Origin: Diadema setosum
Lineage: Eukaryota; Echinodermata; Echinoidea; Diadematoida; Diadematidae
Direction: 5' to 3'
NCBI GenBank assembly: GCA_033980235.1
Contig: CM067062.1
Coordinates: forward strand, 19,893,203 to 19,957,202
DNA: 64,000 nucleotides
Part shown: piece after piece, positions 1 through 11,915 of the stretch
Position numbering within the stretch: the stretch's first letter is position 1
Layout: every line of letters begins with the position of its first letter
Notes under the pieces: generated by a model
What the model saw: only the letters and a program-made list of their open reading frames with translations
Database searches by the model: none
What the model was told of the DNA's origin: nothing
Program-made: the position numbers and the translations under genes

Positions 1-578
1 AATGTCCTCATGGAAGTCAACCAAAGTGGAAAGGGATTGAGTTCACGTGTTGGGCACTTGATTTTACAAAGTTCCCAAGTACTTCTAACTTCTCATTTCA
101 GGGCTGCAAATACAAGAACCATATTTCTAACGGTCAGCTTTAGTGTGGATGGGCTGCTAAAAACACATAGCGCTATACTTATCACATTTAACCCTTCACA
201 ATATACACCACCAAAAGGCCCTACTTATGTAATTACACAGTATTATAATAAAAACATCCAGAACCATTGAGGGGAGATCATTTGATACTCATAATGGTGT
301 AATTTCAAGTGAGATAGGGTACCACTGGTAAATAAGAACTGCAATGCTCTGACACATTGAAGCTAACCCACCACTCCCTAGTACTCACAATTTGGATCAT
401 TTATGATGACTTCACGCATCATTACCTCTGTCAAATAAGGTCACAGAATTAACATCATTCTGTGATGGCACTTCTTTCCAAATTGACCACTGATTTTAGA
501 TTAAACTAAAAGATTTTTAGTATTATAATTTTCCAATCTTTATATTAAAGCGGCATGTATGTACTGCAGACAACTCAC
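1..578 (-). other. GPN3: GPN3 intron 1 (partial)
   Basis: This stretch lies downstream of the GPN3 exon 1 donor on the minus strand. I looked for the next conserved block of the family, the residues completing the P-loop after GSGK, in all minus-strand frames and did not find it. The intron is therefore inferred to run off the left edge. No other gene is visible here. Confidence 0.6.
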
Positions 579-626
579 CTTGCCACTCCCTGCAGGTCCC
601 ATGACTATCTGAGCATACCGAGGCAT
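579..626 (-). CDS. GPN3: GPN-loop GTPase 3, first coding exon (partial gene)
   Basis: Read on the minus strand, ATG at 626 opens sixteen codons, MPRYAQIVMGPAGSGK, followed at once by the splice donor GTGAGT (578-573). GPN3 family members begin MPRYAQ-VMGPAGSGK, with GPAGSGK being the first part of the Walker A nucleotide-binding loop, so the match covers the whole exon. The exon ends in phase 0 exactly after the P-loop lysine, leaving the following Ser/Thr to exon 2, which lies beyond the left edge. By family knowledge, GPN3 is a cytosolic GTPase working with GPN1 in assembly and nuclear import of RNA polymerase II. About 130 bp upstream of the ATG, at 757-769, the minus strand reads GCAAAATGGTGGC, which resembles a YY1 site of the kind found near housekeeping promoters; that link is inference. 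Identification is strong despite the short length because the residues are a family signature and the donor sits directly behind them. Confidence 0.85.
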
Positions 627-1160
627 CCTGATTCCACACTCTCAATCAAGCTTGTCTCTGTATTCAGGCAGGCTTGGTTATTCTGGTCTGAGATGTGCGA
701 AATGATGTTTGAAAAGCATTTAGATGTGAGCCACATAAAAACAGATGTATGATATAGCCACCATTTTGCTTACAATTTGGTGACAAAAAAAAAACAAAAC
801 TTTCTACAATGAGAATACAGGGGAAGCACTACTTTCATTGTCTTCCATTGCTTGTATTCTCTACAATGTAAATCAAAGATAGTAGATAACAAGATACGAA
901 GGCGCGCGATAAAAATGGACACAAAATGGCTACCCTACATGACGATATAAAAGAGAGCTAAGTACAAACTCAGTACACCTAGAAACATCATTCATTTCCA
1001 AAAGTAGTGGTATTTTTATTATCTTAAAAAGATAAATTTATAAATTATAGTCCTAGCTTTTTTTCGATTAAAGGGATTATTTTGAAGAAAGAGATTTTAA
1101 ATTAATGAGGATTATTTCGTGGAGGTAAAAATTTGGCAACAACACGATCTCACAATCAAA
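627..1160. other. GPN3 5' flank, no gene seen
   Basis: This contains the presumed GPN3 5' untranslated leader and promoter flank. The YY1-like motif is at 757-769 and an A-run at about 786-796. No convincing TATA box is placed for GPN3; the sequence ATATAAAA near 944 has no supporting context. Confidence 0.4.
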
Positions 1161-1271
1161 GACGCTTGATAAACAACAACAACATCTTCAAAGACAGCGC
1201 GTCTCAGGCAAAGACACACATCACCTGAGACGCGCTGTTCCTGAAGCCGCTGCTGCTGTTTATCAAGCGTC
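1161..1271. repeat. Long imperfect hairpin, 48-nt arms
   Basis: Arms 1161-1208 and 1224-1271 are inverted complements of equal length, separated by a 15-nt loop. The inner 15 bp next to the loop and the outer 14 bp pair perfectly; mismatches lie in the middle, around the CAA/CTG-rich part. This could be a small foldback element or a transcribed hairpin. Nothing here decides between them. Confidence 0.7.
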
Positions 1272-1810
1272 AAGGCAGCACGTCTCAGTTGATGTGCGTA
1301 TACGCTTGAGGACCGCGCGCTGTCCATTTGTTTTGTACAGGATTAGCGCGCACTTTCGTGTCTTATTAGTTAAGTGTCTTTGATGTAAATACAGCTACTG
1401 GTAGTTTACTGCCAATTGCAAGTAAGACGTTCCACTGGTACTCTCTTTTCCCTAAATTAACATTGATTCAGTTATCACTTTCTTCACCTGTTTTCAATAA
1501 AATTTACCTGTAAACATGTCTCATCATCAAAATATACATTTATTATTTAAACTCAATGCTATAAACAAAAACAGGTAAACAGTCTTTGTGATTCTAAATG
1601 ATCAAGTTCCATTCAAAGTTTTGGAACTAAAACAGTTGGCCTAGAACTCCCAATTGCAAGCTAAAGCAAGTCAAGTCATGAAGGATCAATGATTGCAGCA
1701 TGCAGTCTCATACTCATGCTTACAGTCATGACTCATAGACGTAGGTTCAGATCACAGTCATTACGTCCGACAGAGATACAAATGTCAGAATAGACACACT
1801 ATAGCTAGTT

Positions 1811-2421
1811 AAAGGAAACCAAAACCCAAAGAGCAATGTGGAATGAGTGAAAGCAGCAACAGTACATTAGTAGAACACATCAGTAAAAGTTTGAGGAAAA
1901 TCAGACAATCGATGTAAAAGTTATTGATTTTTAAAATTTTGGTGTTGTAATGACTGGATAAGGAGACTACTAGTACTAGACTTCATGATGTCATGTGTGG
2001 ACAACAATATACAGAAAATATAAAGAGAATTCCAAAAAATTCATTTTTCCTGAAAATTAAACATTCCATCAACTTGATACTGACATTTAAGGGTAGTAAT
2101 TATTCCGCCTGCGTTCTAAAAACAGTTAGTGAAGTGCTTTTTCTTTCCGCTAGTGGAAAAGTGAAAGCATGTTGAATTTTCTTTACATTTTCTTTATGCT
2201 GCTGTCCACACATGATGAGTTTATGATGTCATAAACTCAACAAGTAGGGATTCTAGTCTCCTTATCCAGAGGTTCCAGCACCAAAACTTTTAAAATTCCT
2301 AACTTTAACATTGCCATTGATGGTCTGATTTTCCTCAAACTTTCACTGATGTGCTCTAATGATGTTGCTGCTTTCACTCAATCTACATTTCTCATTGAGA
2401 CTTTAGGTTTTGGTTTCCTTT
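1811..2421. repeat. Foldback element with about 200-bp arms
   Basis: The left arm (about 1811-2006) and right arm (about 2200-2421) are diverged inverted complements. For example, AAAGGAAACCAAAACC at the left outer end answers GGTTTTGGTTTCCTTT at the right end, and both arms carry the complementary ACTCAT/CTTATCC and TCAGTGAAAG-type segments. The 190-bp centre has no coding sequence of note. A relative of the right arm occurs at about 63455-63625, so this is a dispersed family. Confidence 0.7.
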
Positions 2422-2945
2422 CAGGCTTTAATTGAGTGTGAGTAGATCTAACGTCAATTACCGTATAGTCACCACTTGCGTGTATTTCCTATACACTCCT
2501 GGGTTGGCGAACTAACGATAGGCACTGAATTAGTTCGCCGCCCATAGCGCGCCATGTATTAGTAGTGCATGTGTTATACACACACTTCAATGTAGGATGC
2601 ATTGTGCATCATCGAATTTGAAAAAAATTTTTCATCTGCCACCTGAAATCCATTCAAAATCAAAAACATTCTCGCATTAAAAATAGTTTTGTAACCTGTA
2701 ACATATGGTAAAATACATTTGGATTACAATTATTTGTGTTTTAATGGAAGAAAAAGGTGAATTAGGAATGCCTTTTTAGAGTGATGAAAATCTGTCGCCC
2801 TAGCTGATCTCCGATTGCTGCATGCATTACATGTGATGTGAATGTCTGGCGACTTTAGTGGCGAATTGATGGTAATCGACGTTACATGTGTACGTAACAT
2901 ATTGAGGAGTGCAGAGCCAGCTGAAGTGTGTAAAACTTTAAGGGC
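2422..2945. other. No gene recognised
   Basis: The stretch holds a small inverted repeat (GGCGAACTAA near 2504 and TTAGTTCGCC near 2531) and AT-rich DNA. I see no open frame with family resemblance. Confidence 0.4.
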
Positions 2946-3147
2946 ATACTCGTGAAATAGGCCCCATCACTGCGTGTCTGTACTAATACTACGGCGGCTC
3001 ACCCGTTTATACTCGTGAATTCAGCCCCACCGCGTGGCGTTCATCAGTAGATAAGCACAGCAGTGGGACTTTCTTCCACAGTATAATACTTGTGAATGCG
3101 ACCCCACCAAATGGTGTTTACGCGAGATTGATACAGCGGTGGGGCAG
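2946..3147. repeat. Diverged tandem repeat
   Basis: Three imperfect units share the pattern TACTCGTGAA, then GCCCCACC/GGCCCCATC, then a CAGCAGTGGG-type end. They begin near 2946, 3007 and 3088. Unit lengths are unequal and identity is low, so this is an old minisatellite. Confidence 0.45.
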
Positions 3148-3286
3148 ATTTCCACACCATATCATCTTTCATCTTCCCTTTCTCTCATTTTTTTTTTTCT
3201 TTGGTCTTCAACTTTTTACTCTCGGAAGGACTCCCTGGCCTAATGTCCCTCAACTAATCTAACGGCCGATTTAACCATAAATACAA

Positions 3287-3315
3287 CCCTACCTAACCCT
3301 AACCCTAACCTAACC
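3287..3315. repeat. Interstitial telomere-like CCCTAA/CCTAA run
   Basis: A run of CCTAA, CCCTAA, CCCTAA and CCTAA units matches degenerate TTAGGG repeats on the minus strand. It is far too short and too internal to be a chromosome end. Confidence 0.6.
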
Positions 3316-3474
3316 TTGCTTGCTAACACACGGGTGCACGCGCAATGCGGAGCCAGGGCTAAGGCAGGGGCTGATTGCACGATTTTGCCACAACAGCACA
3401 ACTTGCCACACACAAGTTCTAAACACCAGCTTGCTACACTACAGTGACCACGGTGATGACCAGTGATGATTGTA

Positions 3475-4165
3475 GCTTCATTAGCTACACGCAGCCGCTG
3501 TAGCGACAGCGGCTGCACCTCTATTCCTTCGCAGACGTTGTCATTTTTCAGTGTGGTTGTGCGACTCCTTCATGAATATCTTTATTAATCGTGGAAAACT
3601 AAAATACAAGGAATTATCGTAATCTATGATAATCATTCAATAATCGGTATGCGATTTTTGTTTAATTACGTCAAAAACTCACCGAAATCTGTGGCTGAAA
3701 TCAGGTCTGTAAACGTCCTTATTGCTTCACTCCTCATCTGCGTGTTATTTGAATGGCATTCACTCTCGTATAATACAACATACAACGTAGGTAGTCGGAG
3801 AGCTAGAGGGCGCCTCTCCGACTACCTACGTTGTACGTTGTAGTAATAGCCATACGAGAGTGAATGCCATTCAAATAACACGCAGATGAGGAGTGAAGCA
3901 ATAAGGACGTTTACAGACCTGATTTCAGCCACAGATTTCGGTGAGTTTTTGACGTAATTAAACAAAAAATCGCATACCGATTATTGAATGATTATCATGA
4001 TTCATAGATTACAATAATTCCTTGTAATTTAGTTTTCCACGATTAATCAAGATATTCATGAAGAAGTCGCACAACCACACTGAAAAATGACAACGTCTGC
4101 GAAGGAATAGAGGTGCAGCCGCTGACGCTGTCGCTTCGCAACAGCGGCTGCGTGTAATGTAGTTA
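3475..4165. mobile_element. Large palindromic foldback element
   Basis: Almost the whole 690 bp is one inverted repeat. The centre is an 11-nt loop (3803-3813) flanked by a perfect 22-bp stem (3781-3802 with 3814-3835). Similarity continues outwards for more than 300 bp per arm with few changes, through the blocks near 3541 and 4093. Each outer end carries its own hairpin built on GCAGCCGCTG and CAGCGGCTGC (left about 3491-3517, right about 4116-4152). No transposase frame is present, so it would have to be a non-autonomous foldback element or a MITE. Confidence 0.8.
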
Positions 4166-5505
4166 TAGCTTCACAGGTATCATGGTTAAAAGTTACTATC
4201 ATCAAAGAAGGTCTAAGATTAAGAATAAGATGGTAGACCATTGCACTGGCACTAAGGAGTGTGTAGTGCAGTGCCCGTGCCTAGTGCCGTGGTGGTAGTT
4301 AAGTGTGTTGAATTGACATGCCACATGGCCATGGCCATGGATGGATGGGAACTCATAAAATTACCCACGTCAGATTACATATATGGGACTACTCTACACA
4401 CATTGCCCCTAGCCCGACCAGACGCTGTTAATACGCTACGCTACGTATGTACAGCGGCGACTGGGCTGTGTATAGTTACATTGCCCCGAATTGTGACTCA
4501 CAGCAGACACTACGCTGTCGATCTTATTAGGAACTATAAAGTGGACATGGATGATTTCAGTTGTTTTAATAGATAGTTTAAAATACTTGGGTTTACCTTA
4601 TCAAAAGAATAATCTTGATACAACCTCTGTAGATTCCCTTTTCTTGAAGTTTGGCGACGGTAACCTTCTACACTGTCGTCACAGTACGGAGAAGTAGCGT
4701 ATGAGGGCGCTATTTGTATTTTTGTATTATATTTTATTTATTTTATTTATTCTTCTTTTTTTTTACAGCGCCGTGTTACTAGTATTATGAATTTACTGAT
4801 GATATTGGATTAAAAAGATTTTTGTCACTGCATGTACTCATGACAAGTTCTCTGAGTGCAATTCATAGATATTTGCATTAACAAAAAAAAAAAAAGAAAA
4901 GACAAAGATACCCCCTTTAATGATGGAAATGGGATACGATTTTGACCCCCTGTCACAGGCTATTCAAAGGGGAGCAATCAAAATTAATATACCAGAGAAG
5001 ATACTTCCCTATGAAAAGAAGGCCAGCTCGGTGTGCATTGCAGCCAAACAAGCACATTCGGAAAAATAGGGGAAAATCCGTCAAGAAGTCGCGATACCCC
5101 TAATTCTGATATTTGTTTTCGGGGGTTTGAAACTAACCTCATTCGGGACCCTACTTCAGGATTGTTGGGGATACGATTTGAAAACTATATACCCCAGAAA
5201 AATAAATTGATAAAGAACCCACTTTTCTCCCGAATTGAGCCCCTGAAACATGCTCTTTTTCCCGAAAAACCGGTAACGCGCATGCAGTACAAAATAATTA
5301 TCACCTGAGTGGGGGAGGGGTAAGGTGTGTTTCCCTCGAATTACAGAGATGGATGATGCGACCATTAAATATTATGTCTACTACTATGAATGGTGTTTTT
5401 ATGTTTTTACTTGGTTTCCTTTGTTTGAGACTACAGAATATGGTCTCCCATTTAGTTGCAAATGTTTCTAGGCATACAACATAATCATTAGCATCAATGA
5501 AGCAT
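4166..5505. other. No gene recognised
   Basis: Contents are an AT-rich tract (about 4725-4770), an A-run near 4883, and sequence with several short A/C-rich repeats such as GATACCCC/GATACGATTT near 4906, 4935, 5093 and 5169. Open frames here are short and unrecognised. Confidence 0.35.
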
Positions 5506-5532
5506 TAGGCCTAGTATGAATTACTAGGCCTA
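5506..5532. repeat. Perfect 11-bp hairpin followed by a T-run
   Basis: TAGGCCTAGTA and TACTAGGCCTA pair perfectly around the 5-nt loop TGAAT, and a T-run begins directly after. The shape resembles an intrinsic terminator, but in animal DNA it has no established meaning. Confidence 0.6.
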
Positions 5533-6619
5533 TTTTTTTTTTTTTCTTCAAAAGAGGGCAGGGGGCACTCCGTGGGGTTCATTTTGATGAAACCTATATA
5601 GGCTTATTGAACACTGTCAAGCTGCACAATATTGTTTAGCTATAAGAAGTTAATGCTTCATTTCCAGTATCTTGTATTGAATAGTAGGTCTACACATGAT
5701 TTCTGGGTTTTTTTTTAATTGTAATATGACTTTCTTGACGTCATTGCATTCACTTATCCCTATAATCATACAGGACGACTTTCGTCATAGAAAATGGTGA
5801 ATCGACTATCTTCATTATTTACTTTGATGATGCAGCGAGAGTAATTTATGCAGGCGGTCTCTACACGTGGAAAGCTTTCGGGTTTTGTCTTCGAGGAACG
5901 GGCAGATCCTTCAATGGGAAGAGATGAACACCGGGTCAAATCCTCTGACAATAGGCGAAATTCCGCACGATAATAACACAATAACTGGTGCCAAATCCAT
6001 CGTCGAAGACCGCGTGGCGGCTCATACACTCTGGCTAAATTCTTGTAACAAACACGTCCACTTGACAATTTCACTAATCTCCGGGAATGAATGAGGGATT
6101 AATTTTAGAAGCAGACAAAAAAGAAAAAAAAAAGAAAAAGAGAGAGAGAACTGAATCCAATGAGATGGATACTATTGTCCAGAGTCCATGCACGTTATAG
6201 AATCAACCAGCATAACACTATAGATGGACAATATAGGCTTTCTGTCACCACTTTATCGGATTCGTTATTCACTTGTTGTTGTTGAAGGTGACGATGATGC
6301 TTAAATTGTCGTCTTTTAAAAAATAATCATCCTTACATATCATGTGTCGTTTTCGTATTTCGAGTGCATTAATACTGTATGCGGGTTGGTTCGGTTGACA
6401 ACACTCTAATTCCAGTTTTGGTTTACTTGTTGATCGAGTGACAATGTGTGGAAGTGCAAAAACTTTTTTTTTTTCCATCGGAGCTATCAATGAAGCCAAC
6501 TCCTTGTGAAACCTCTCGGCCATAATAATTTTGGACTACTCTGCACGAAAGAGACATCCTGAAACTCGTAGAAATAAAATTTAAATGCACTTCATAATTA
6601 TCACAGAGCTCTGTGCACA
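5533..6619. other. No gene recognised
   Basis: Opposed open frames of about 75-100 codons overlap between 5766 and 6094, but neither resembles a known family nor shows a donor/acceptor pair I can defend. An A/G-rich purine run lies near 6117-6149. Confidence 0.35.
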
Positions 6620-6782
6620 AGACCGGGGGGGGGGGGAGCGCACTGGGCGCGCACCACCCCCTTTATTTTTTGTTAAAACAAAAGAAATATAAAGAAAATG
6701 GGGGAGGGGTGCGTGCACCCCCCCCCCCCTTCAATTTTGTAAAGGCGCCCCCTCTTTACGAAATTCCTAGATCCGCCCCTGG
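6620..6782. repeat. Short transposon remnant with G and C homopolymer blocks
   Basis: A G-run of about 13 near 6625 and a C-run near 6718-6729 flank an A-rich centre in rough inverted symmetry. The right side ends in GATCCGCCCCTGG, a sequence often seen at ends of short inverted-repeat transposons. The left end is eroded. Confidence 0.4.
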
Positions 6783-8069
6783 ATTTACTAGGGAACTCCA
6801 CTTCTATGCGGCTTATCGGTAACCTACTGCTTCCACCCTCCAAGAGTTTCCTTTCGTCAACTTTTAGCAGCAGGATTCTGAAATATCTTGCTAATGTTAC
6901 ATGTAGGCTAAAATCTCCGAACCATAGAGGAATTGAACTTCATTCTTTTAGAGTATAGCAGTCATCGAGGTCTAGCAAACGGTTATGGTCAACCCCGTGC
7001 GCCAATATCTCAAAATAAAGCCACAGAATATTTCACGAGCGTTTCCTTTTTGATTGCATCACTGATTCATCCACTTCTCATAATGTTAGTCCCACGTTAT
7101 GTCTATAACTGTTTTCATTGGGTGAACAGAGAACAGTCAGATCTACTAGCTCTGTCGTCAAAATTATGTTAAAAAACCCCCCCCAAAAAAAACTGTTATG
7201 TACCAAAAAAAAAAAGTTCTGAAAAGAAAGAGTTCAGGTTGACACCGTCAGGCAGGAGGTTCTATTTCCTCTCTTTTCCCTTTTCTCTTATTGGCCAAAG
7301 ACGTGTGAAAAGTCGATCCCTGATGTATAATGATGATACATATTATAGGCTATAATAATCAAATCGAATCGTGCCATGCAATCTGATAAGTTTTGCAAGT
7401 TATACTGATTATGACATAGCAGTCGGTCAACGTGCTTTCAGGGTAGAATGCTGATAGTTGTGCATGAGCTTTATCCCCAAAGTTTGTTTCAATTTCGCCA
7501 TTCCATTGGAAACTTGTCTTTGTCTCAGTGTTGAGAATCTGTTAATTCATTCATGATTGGCTAACATGCGGTTGGGCCAGCGAGGAATCTGGAGAGACAC
7601 TCCCACCTCCCTGGTTGGATTGACAGTATCGTTGTTTGTGCAGTGCACGTGTTTTCAGAGGATGATCATGGGAAGACCTTTCTGAAAACACGACGTCTAA
7701 TTGTATAAATTATCAGACATAGATCTTCACAGGGTTGATCATGCTCCAAGTCTTGTGAAGAGTTGTAATGCCTTTAAGTATTTTATACGCTCTGGCGCTC
7801 CGACTCAAGAGGACGTCCATAAATAGGTATACCATCGTTGAATCCAATCCATTAATACTTGCTAAACAATCTCTCTGAACTATCATAATAGATGAACCAA
7901 TTGAGCTATAAGAGTAGCTCCATGAATAAACACATGAAGTTAGTTTTTGTTTGTAGGTGTCTGGTTTCAACAAACATCACCCTCCTCCACCCGCAACCCC
8001 ATGGAAAGAATCTCGGAAGTCGTACCAGTATTCTTGGGTGTGTTGTGTTCGAGTGCTAACATAAAATTA
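6783..8069. other. No gene recognised; left flank of the array
   Basis: Mostly unique-looking AT-rich sequence with a C/A-run near 7178-7192 and an A-run near 7204. The last bases before the array carry no sign of the array repeat. Confidence 0.35.
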
Positions 8070-9060
8070 ACGAGACATGCAACTCGTCACTTTAAAGACG
8101 AGTTAGGTGATACGCTTGGGGTCATCAGATATCGGTCACCAGTGATTGACAACGAAACAATGAAATATAGCGACTTTAAGTTATATTTCTGCAATAATAT
8201 TTTAGCAAAGTCGATTTTTTTGGGACCTTTATTATTCAGATCATATTGTTAGTAACAATGCAAACCACATGGAAAGTCCTGTACGTGTGTCTGCGTTTGC
8301 AAGTAGGCCCAAGTAGATTAACAGGTTTTCTTAGTACAGTGTATCTCTACGATGACGAACAAATATAAACACGAACAAATTGAAACACGTCAATACACTG
8401 TTTTAAAGATCGTCTTGACTTTAATAGTGGTCTTTTAAAAATATGAACTCTAGCCCTTATTTCCATAACCAAAACTGCTATATCGAATCTTGTCATTAAT
8501 ATGATCAGTTTGGAGAGCTCTTAAAGCTACAAGCCTGTAAAATTTTCCAGCAATTAAGCAATGAATCATTCAATCCAAAACAAAGGGAAATACAGCGAGT
8601 GCGTGTCTTTACAGAATGGGATTTATACCCGGTCGAAATATGGTGCTATATTGTACTAGTAACTACTTGCTGACTTATTTTAAGGGCTCTGCTGGTTGAG
8701 TATCCATGTTTAGCTAAATGAATTGTAATTTGGCGATAAACAAAAATTCCCACGAGCAACAGAAACACTCTAACCTCCGATATAAAATAAGGGAAAATGC
8801 GTGTTTGTGTTCGTGGGGATGTGTATACTTGAGGAAATAGTGAAACAAATGACATAGGAGTGAAGCTGAACTGCCTAAGAAAAAAAGGAAAAATAAAGAA
8901 AGCCCTTGCAGCTACAAGCCTGTGAAATTTTCCGGCAGTAAAAGCAATGAAACGTCCAAAAACAAAACAGAGGCAAATAGAGAGAGTGTGTGTTTGTTTA
9001 CATGACAATATGATTTGTACCTAGACGAAAGCGGCATTACCTCAACTAAAATAAAGAAAG

Positions 9061-9095
9061 AGACATAGCTTCTAACCACGTAACTAAATGGTAAG
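9061..9095 (-). pseudogene. Eroded tRNA-like head c0
   Basis: The minus strand keeps TACGTGGTTAGAAGC, the counterpart of the better-preserved heads at 19099, 28928 and 40174. The A box is broken and no B box follows. Confidence 0.25.
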
Positions 9096-10401
9096 TCCTT
9101 TCGAACCAAGAGTGTGGAACGTAAGATGAATCATGACGATCACCCGTGACCGACACATCTTCAAAGGGAACAGTTAGAAGTGGAAGGAGTGTCAAGCATA
9201 TTGTCTCAACAAAGCAATGAGACAATGACATATAGGCATTCTATAATTTCGCTCTAAAATCAATGGTATTAATCATGTAGGCCTACCATTGCTTGCATAG
9301 TCCATAAACATTGCTTTACAAACTTTCAGTGAAACGTGTCATAACATAACTATGTAACTCCATTAGCAGTGACTACTAGATAAACAAAGATATATCAAAA
9401 TGAACGCTTAGCACGTATAACTCAGGGGATTATAACCTGATACTCTGCTCTTCACTGCTCAGATGGCAACAACACTCATCACCTACGGTTGCGTATAGAG
9501 AAACAGCCATTACTTAAATAACAGTTTTGCCTTTTATTTGGAAGATCGACACACAACCCCTTTAAACACACTGTAATTGGCACGGAGGCCGGGACATGAA
9601 AGAACTCTTCACTAATACTAAACAGCATATGCATTCCACTCATGTGGCGCAAGATACCTGTAAAGGAACATAAAGCCTGTCTACAACTCCGTTACTGGGT
9701 CAAACAATACAGTATGAAATATCACAGAGATGAGCGAGACGGTATACACCTGGCTTAGAGTAAATCAATTCAGTTATTTTTCCCACTCAAGTTGAAGTAT
9801 TTATATAAATGCATAAATCCCCACCTTCAGTATAACAAAACAAACGTAGCGAAAAGGGAAGAGAAGACGAGAGCTGGCAAAAATATACTGCACAACTGCA
9901 ATTTATAACCTTTTGTGTGACAAGTGAAGCAAAATGTATTAGATGCTATAGCAGTTGTTTTTTTTTTAGCATAAACAGACAAATAGAGGACATGAGACAC
10001 ATTCGTGAAGTCCTATTCTTTATACAGTCCCACATAATTCAGATGAAATTGTTTCTGTCATGCAACCATGTGAATATTTCATGCGTGTGTCGGCGTGGGC
10101 AAGTAAGTCGATCAGACAGGATATGTAAATGAATATTTACCAATAGGTCTTTATACTGTTAAAAAAACAGAAATCAAACATGGCGATACGATCTTTTAAG
10201 GGTCACCTTCACATTTACATTTGTATTTTCAAGTCGAAATTTCCAGTCGAAGCGCTTTGGTCTCCAACACAAAACAAAGGGATATTGTGTGTGTGTGTGC
10301 GTATAGGTGCGGTTACATGCGAACGTGATTTCTGCATAGGTGAAGGTGTAGTACTCCATTGAAGAAAAAAGGAGGAAAAAAAATAAGTATTTTGTTTCGT
10401 G

Positions 10402-10472
10402 CTCTTGTGGGGTTCGAACCCGCAACCTCACGTCTCTGAGACGTCGCCTTTAATCACTCGGCCATACGTCTC
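10402..10472 (-). pseudogene. Leucine-like tRNA-derived unit L1
   Basis: The minus strand shows an A box TGGCCGAGTGATTAAAGGCG, a contracted anticodon arm, and the B box GGTTCGAACCC. Beyond the 3' end come runs of T that could terminate polymerase III. The 7-nt segments flanking the arms do not pair, so no acceptor stem forms. The variable arm is short here (GTGAGGTTGC only). Confidence 0.7.
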
Positions 10473-11822
10473 GACGAGAAAATATGAGGAACGTAAACTT
10501 ATGTATGTGAAAGATGATTCAGTAATCGTCTGGTCCACATTCCATTCTCATTTTCAGTTTTAAACTGCAAAATTATCAACCTGATGAGATTTGCAAAAAT
10601 AAAATGCATGATTTCTGCAGCTTATTGTCTCAGCTACAACATACTACAGATTCAGAGGAAATAAAGCAAAATCAGCTGAGATAAAGGTGCTTAAACGTTG
10701 TCAAGGCAATGCATGGTTAAAAAAAATCACCTCCCATTGACATAACACGTAAACTTGACCGATTTTGCGTCTTTACCTTTAATCACAATTTGAAGTGTGA
10801 TGGTAAGTCTTCTCGAACTGAGAGTGTGGAACGTAAGCTTCTATGTGAAAGATGAATCATGACGATCACCCGTGACCGACACATCTTCAAAGGGATCAGT
10901 TATTAGAGGTGGAAGCCCTCGTGCCAAGCATATTGTATCACCAATTCCAAAGCAGTGATACTCTTACATTTAGGTATAACATAATTACCCTCTGCAATCA
11001 ATGGTATTATTCATGTACAATTGCTTGCCTTGTCCATAAACTTTGCTTTATAAACTTTCAGTGAAACGTGTCATAACATACTTCTGTAACTACATTAGCA
11101 GTGATTGACTACATAAATAAAGATATATCACATTGAACGCTTAGCGCGTATAACTAAGGGGGATTTTAGCCTGATGCTCTGTTCTTCACTGCTCAGATAC
11201 CAACAACACTCACCACCTACGGCTACGTATAGAGAAACAGCCATGGCGAAAATAAGGTTTTCCTTTTCTTTGGCAGATAGACGCACAACCCCTTTAGAAA
11301 CACTATAATTGACATGGAGGAACATGAAAAAGTTCATTACTACTACTGAGCAGTGATGCCTTCTACTCATGTGGCACAAGATACCTCTATAGCAACATAA
11401 AACCTGTCTACAATTCCGTTATTGGGTCAAACAATAACAACCTGGAATTTCAAAGAGATGAGCGAGACGCCGTTATACACCTGGCCTAGAGTTAATTAAT
11501 TCAGTTGCCATTCCTGCTCCAGTTGAGTTATGTAAATTATTTTCCGACCTGTCTTGTGCAGTGTAACAGGAACAAACGTAGAGAAAAGGAAAGAGAAACG
11601 AAAGGTGGCAAGCGGGGCACTGTATACCAAGGGCAATTTACAACATTACGTATGATAAATGAAGCAAATACAACCTCCAGCCTCCGACAAAATAAAATGG
11701 AACTTGAGTGACTGTGTCTCGTGGGGTAGTATACTTGATAAGATAATACGATAAATGACATCGGAATAAAGCAGAACTGCCAAAAGAAAAACAAAGAAAG
11801 AGAGAGAGAGAAAAAAATAATA

Positions 11823-11915
11823 GCGTCCTGCGGGTCTCGAACATCTCGTCCTAAGGTAGTGCATAATGACAATGCAGCGGGCTAAGCGACTATAAAGCCA
11901 CACGGCTGTCCCGAA
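11823..11915 (-). pseudogene. Ile/Met-like tRNA-derived unit I1 (subtype b)
   Basis: The A-box region reads AGCCGTGTGGC...GCTTAGC on the minus strand, and the B box is the variant GTTCGAGACC. The anticodon arm TGCAT/ATGCA encloses a 7-nt loop, TGTCATT. A T-rich run follows (TATTATTTTTTTC). The acceptor halves TTCGGGA and AGGACGC do not pair. Confidence 0.6.

Noticed and set aside
3287..3315. Telomere
   Set aside because: There are only a few degenerate units with ordinary sequence on both sides.
5766..6094. Coding exon pair on opposite strands
   Set aside because: Both frames are short, neither has a convincing splice signal, and no family is recognised.
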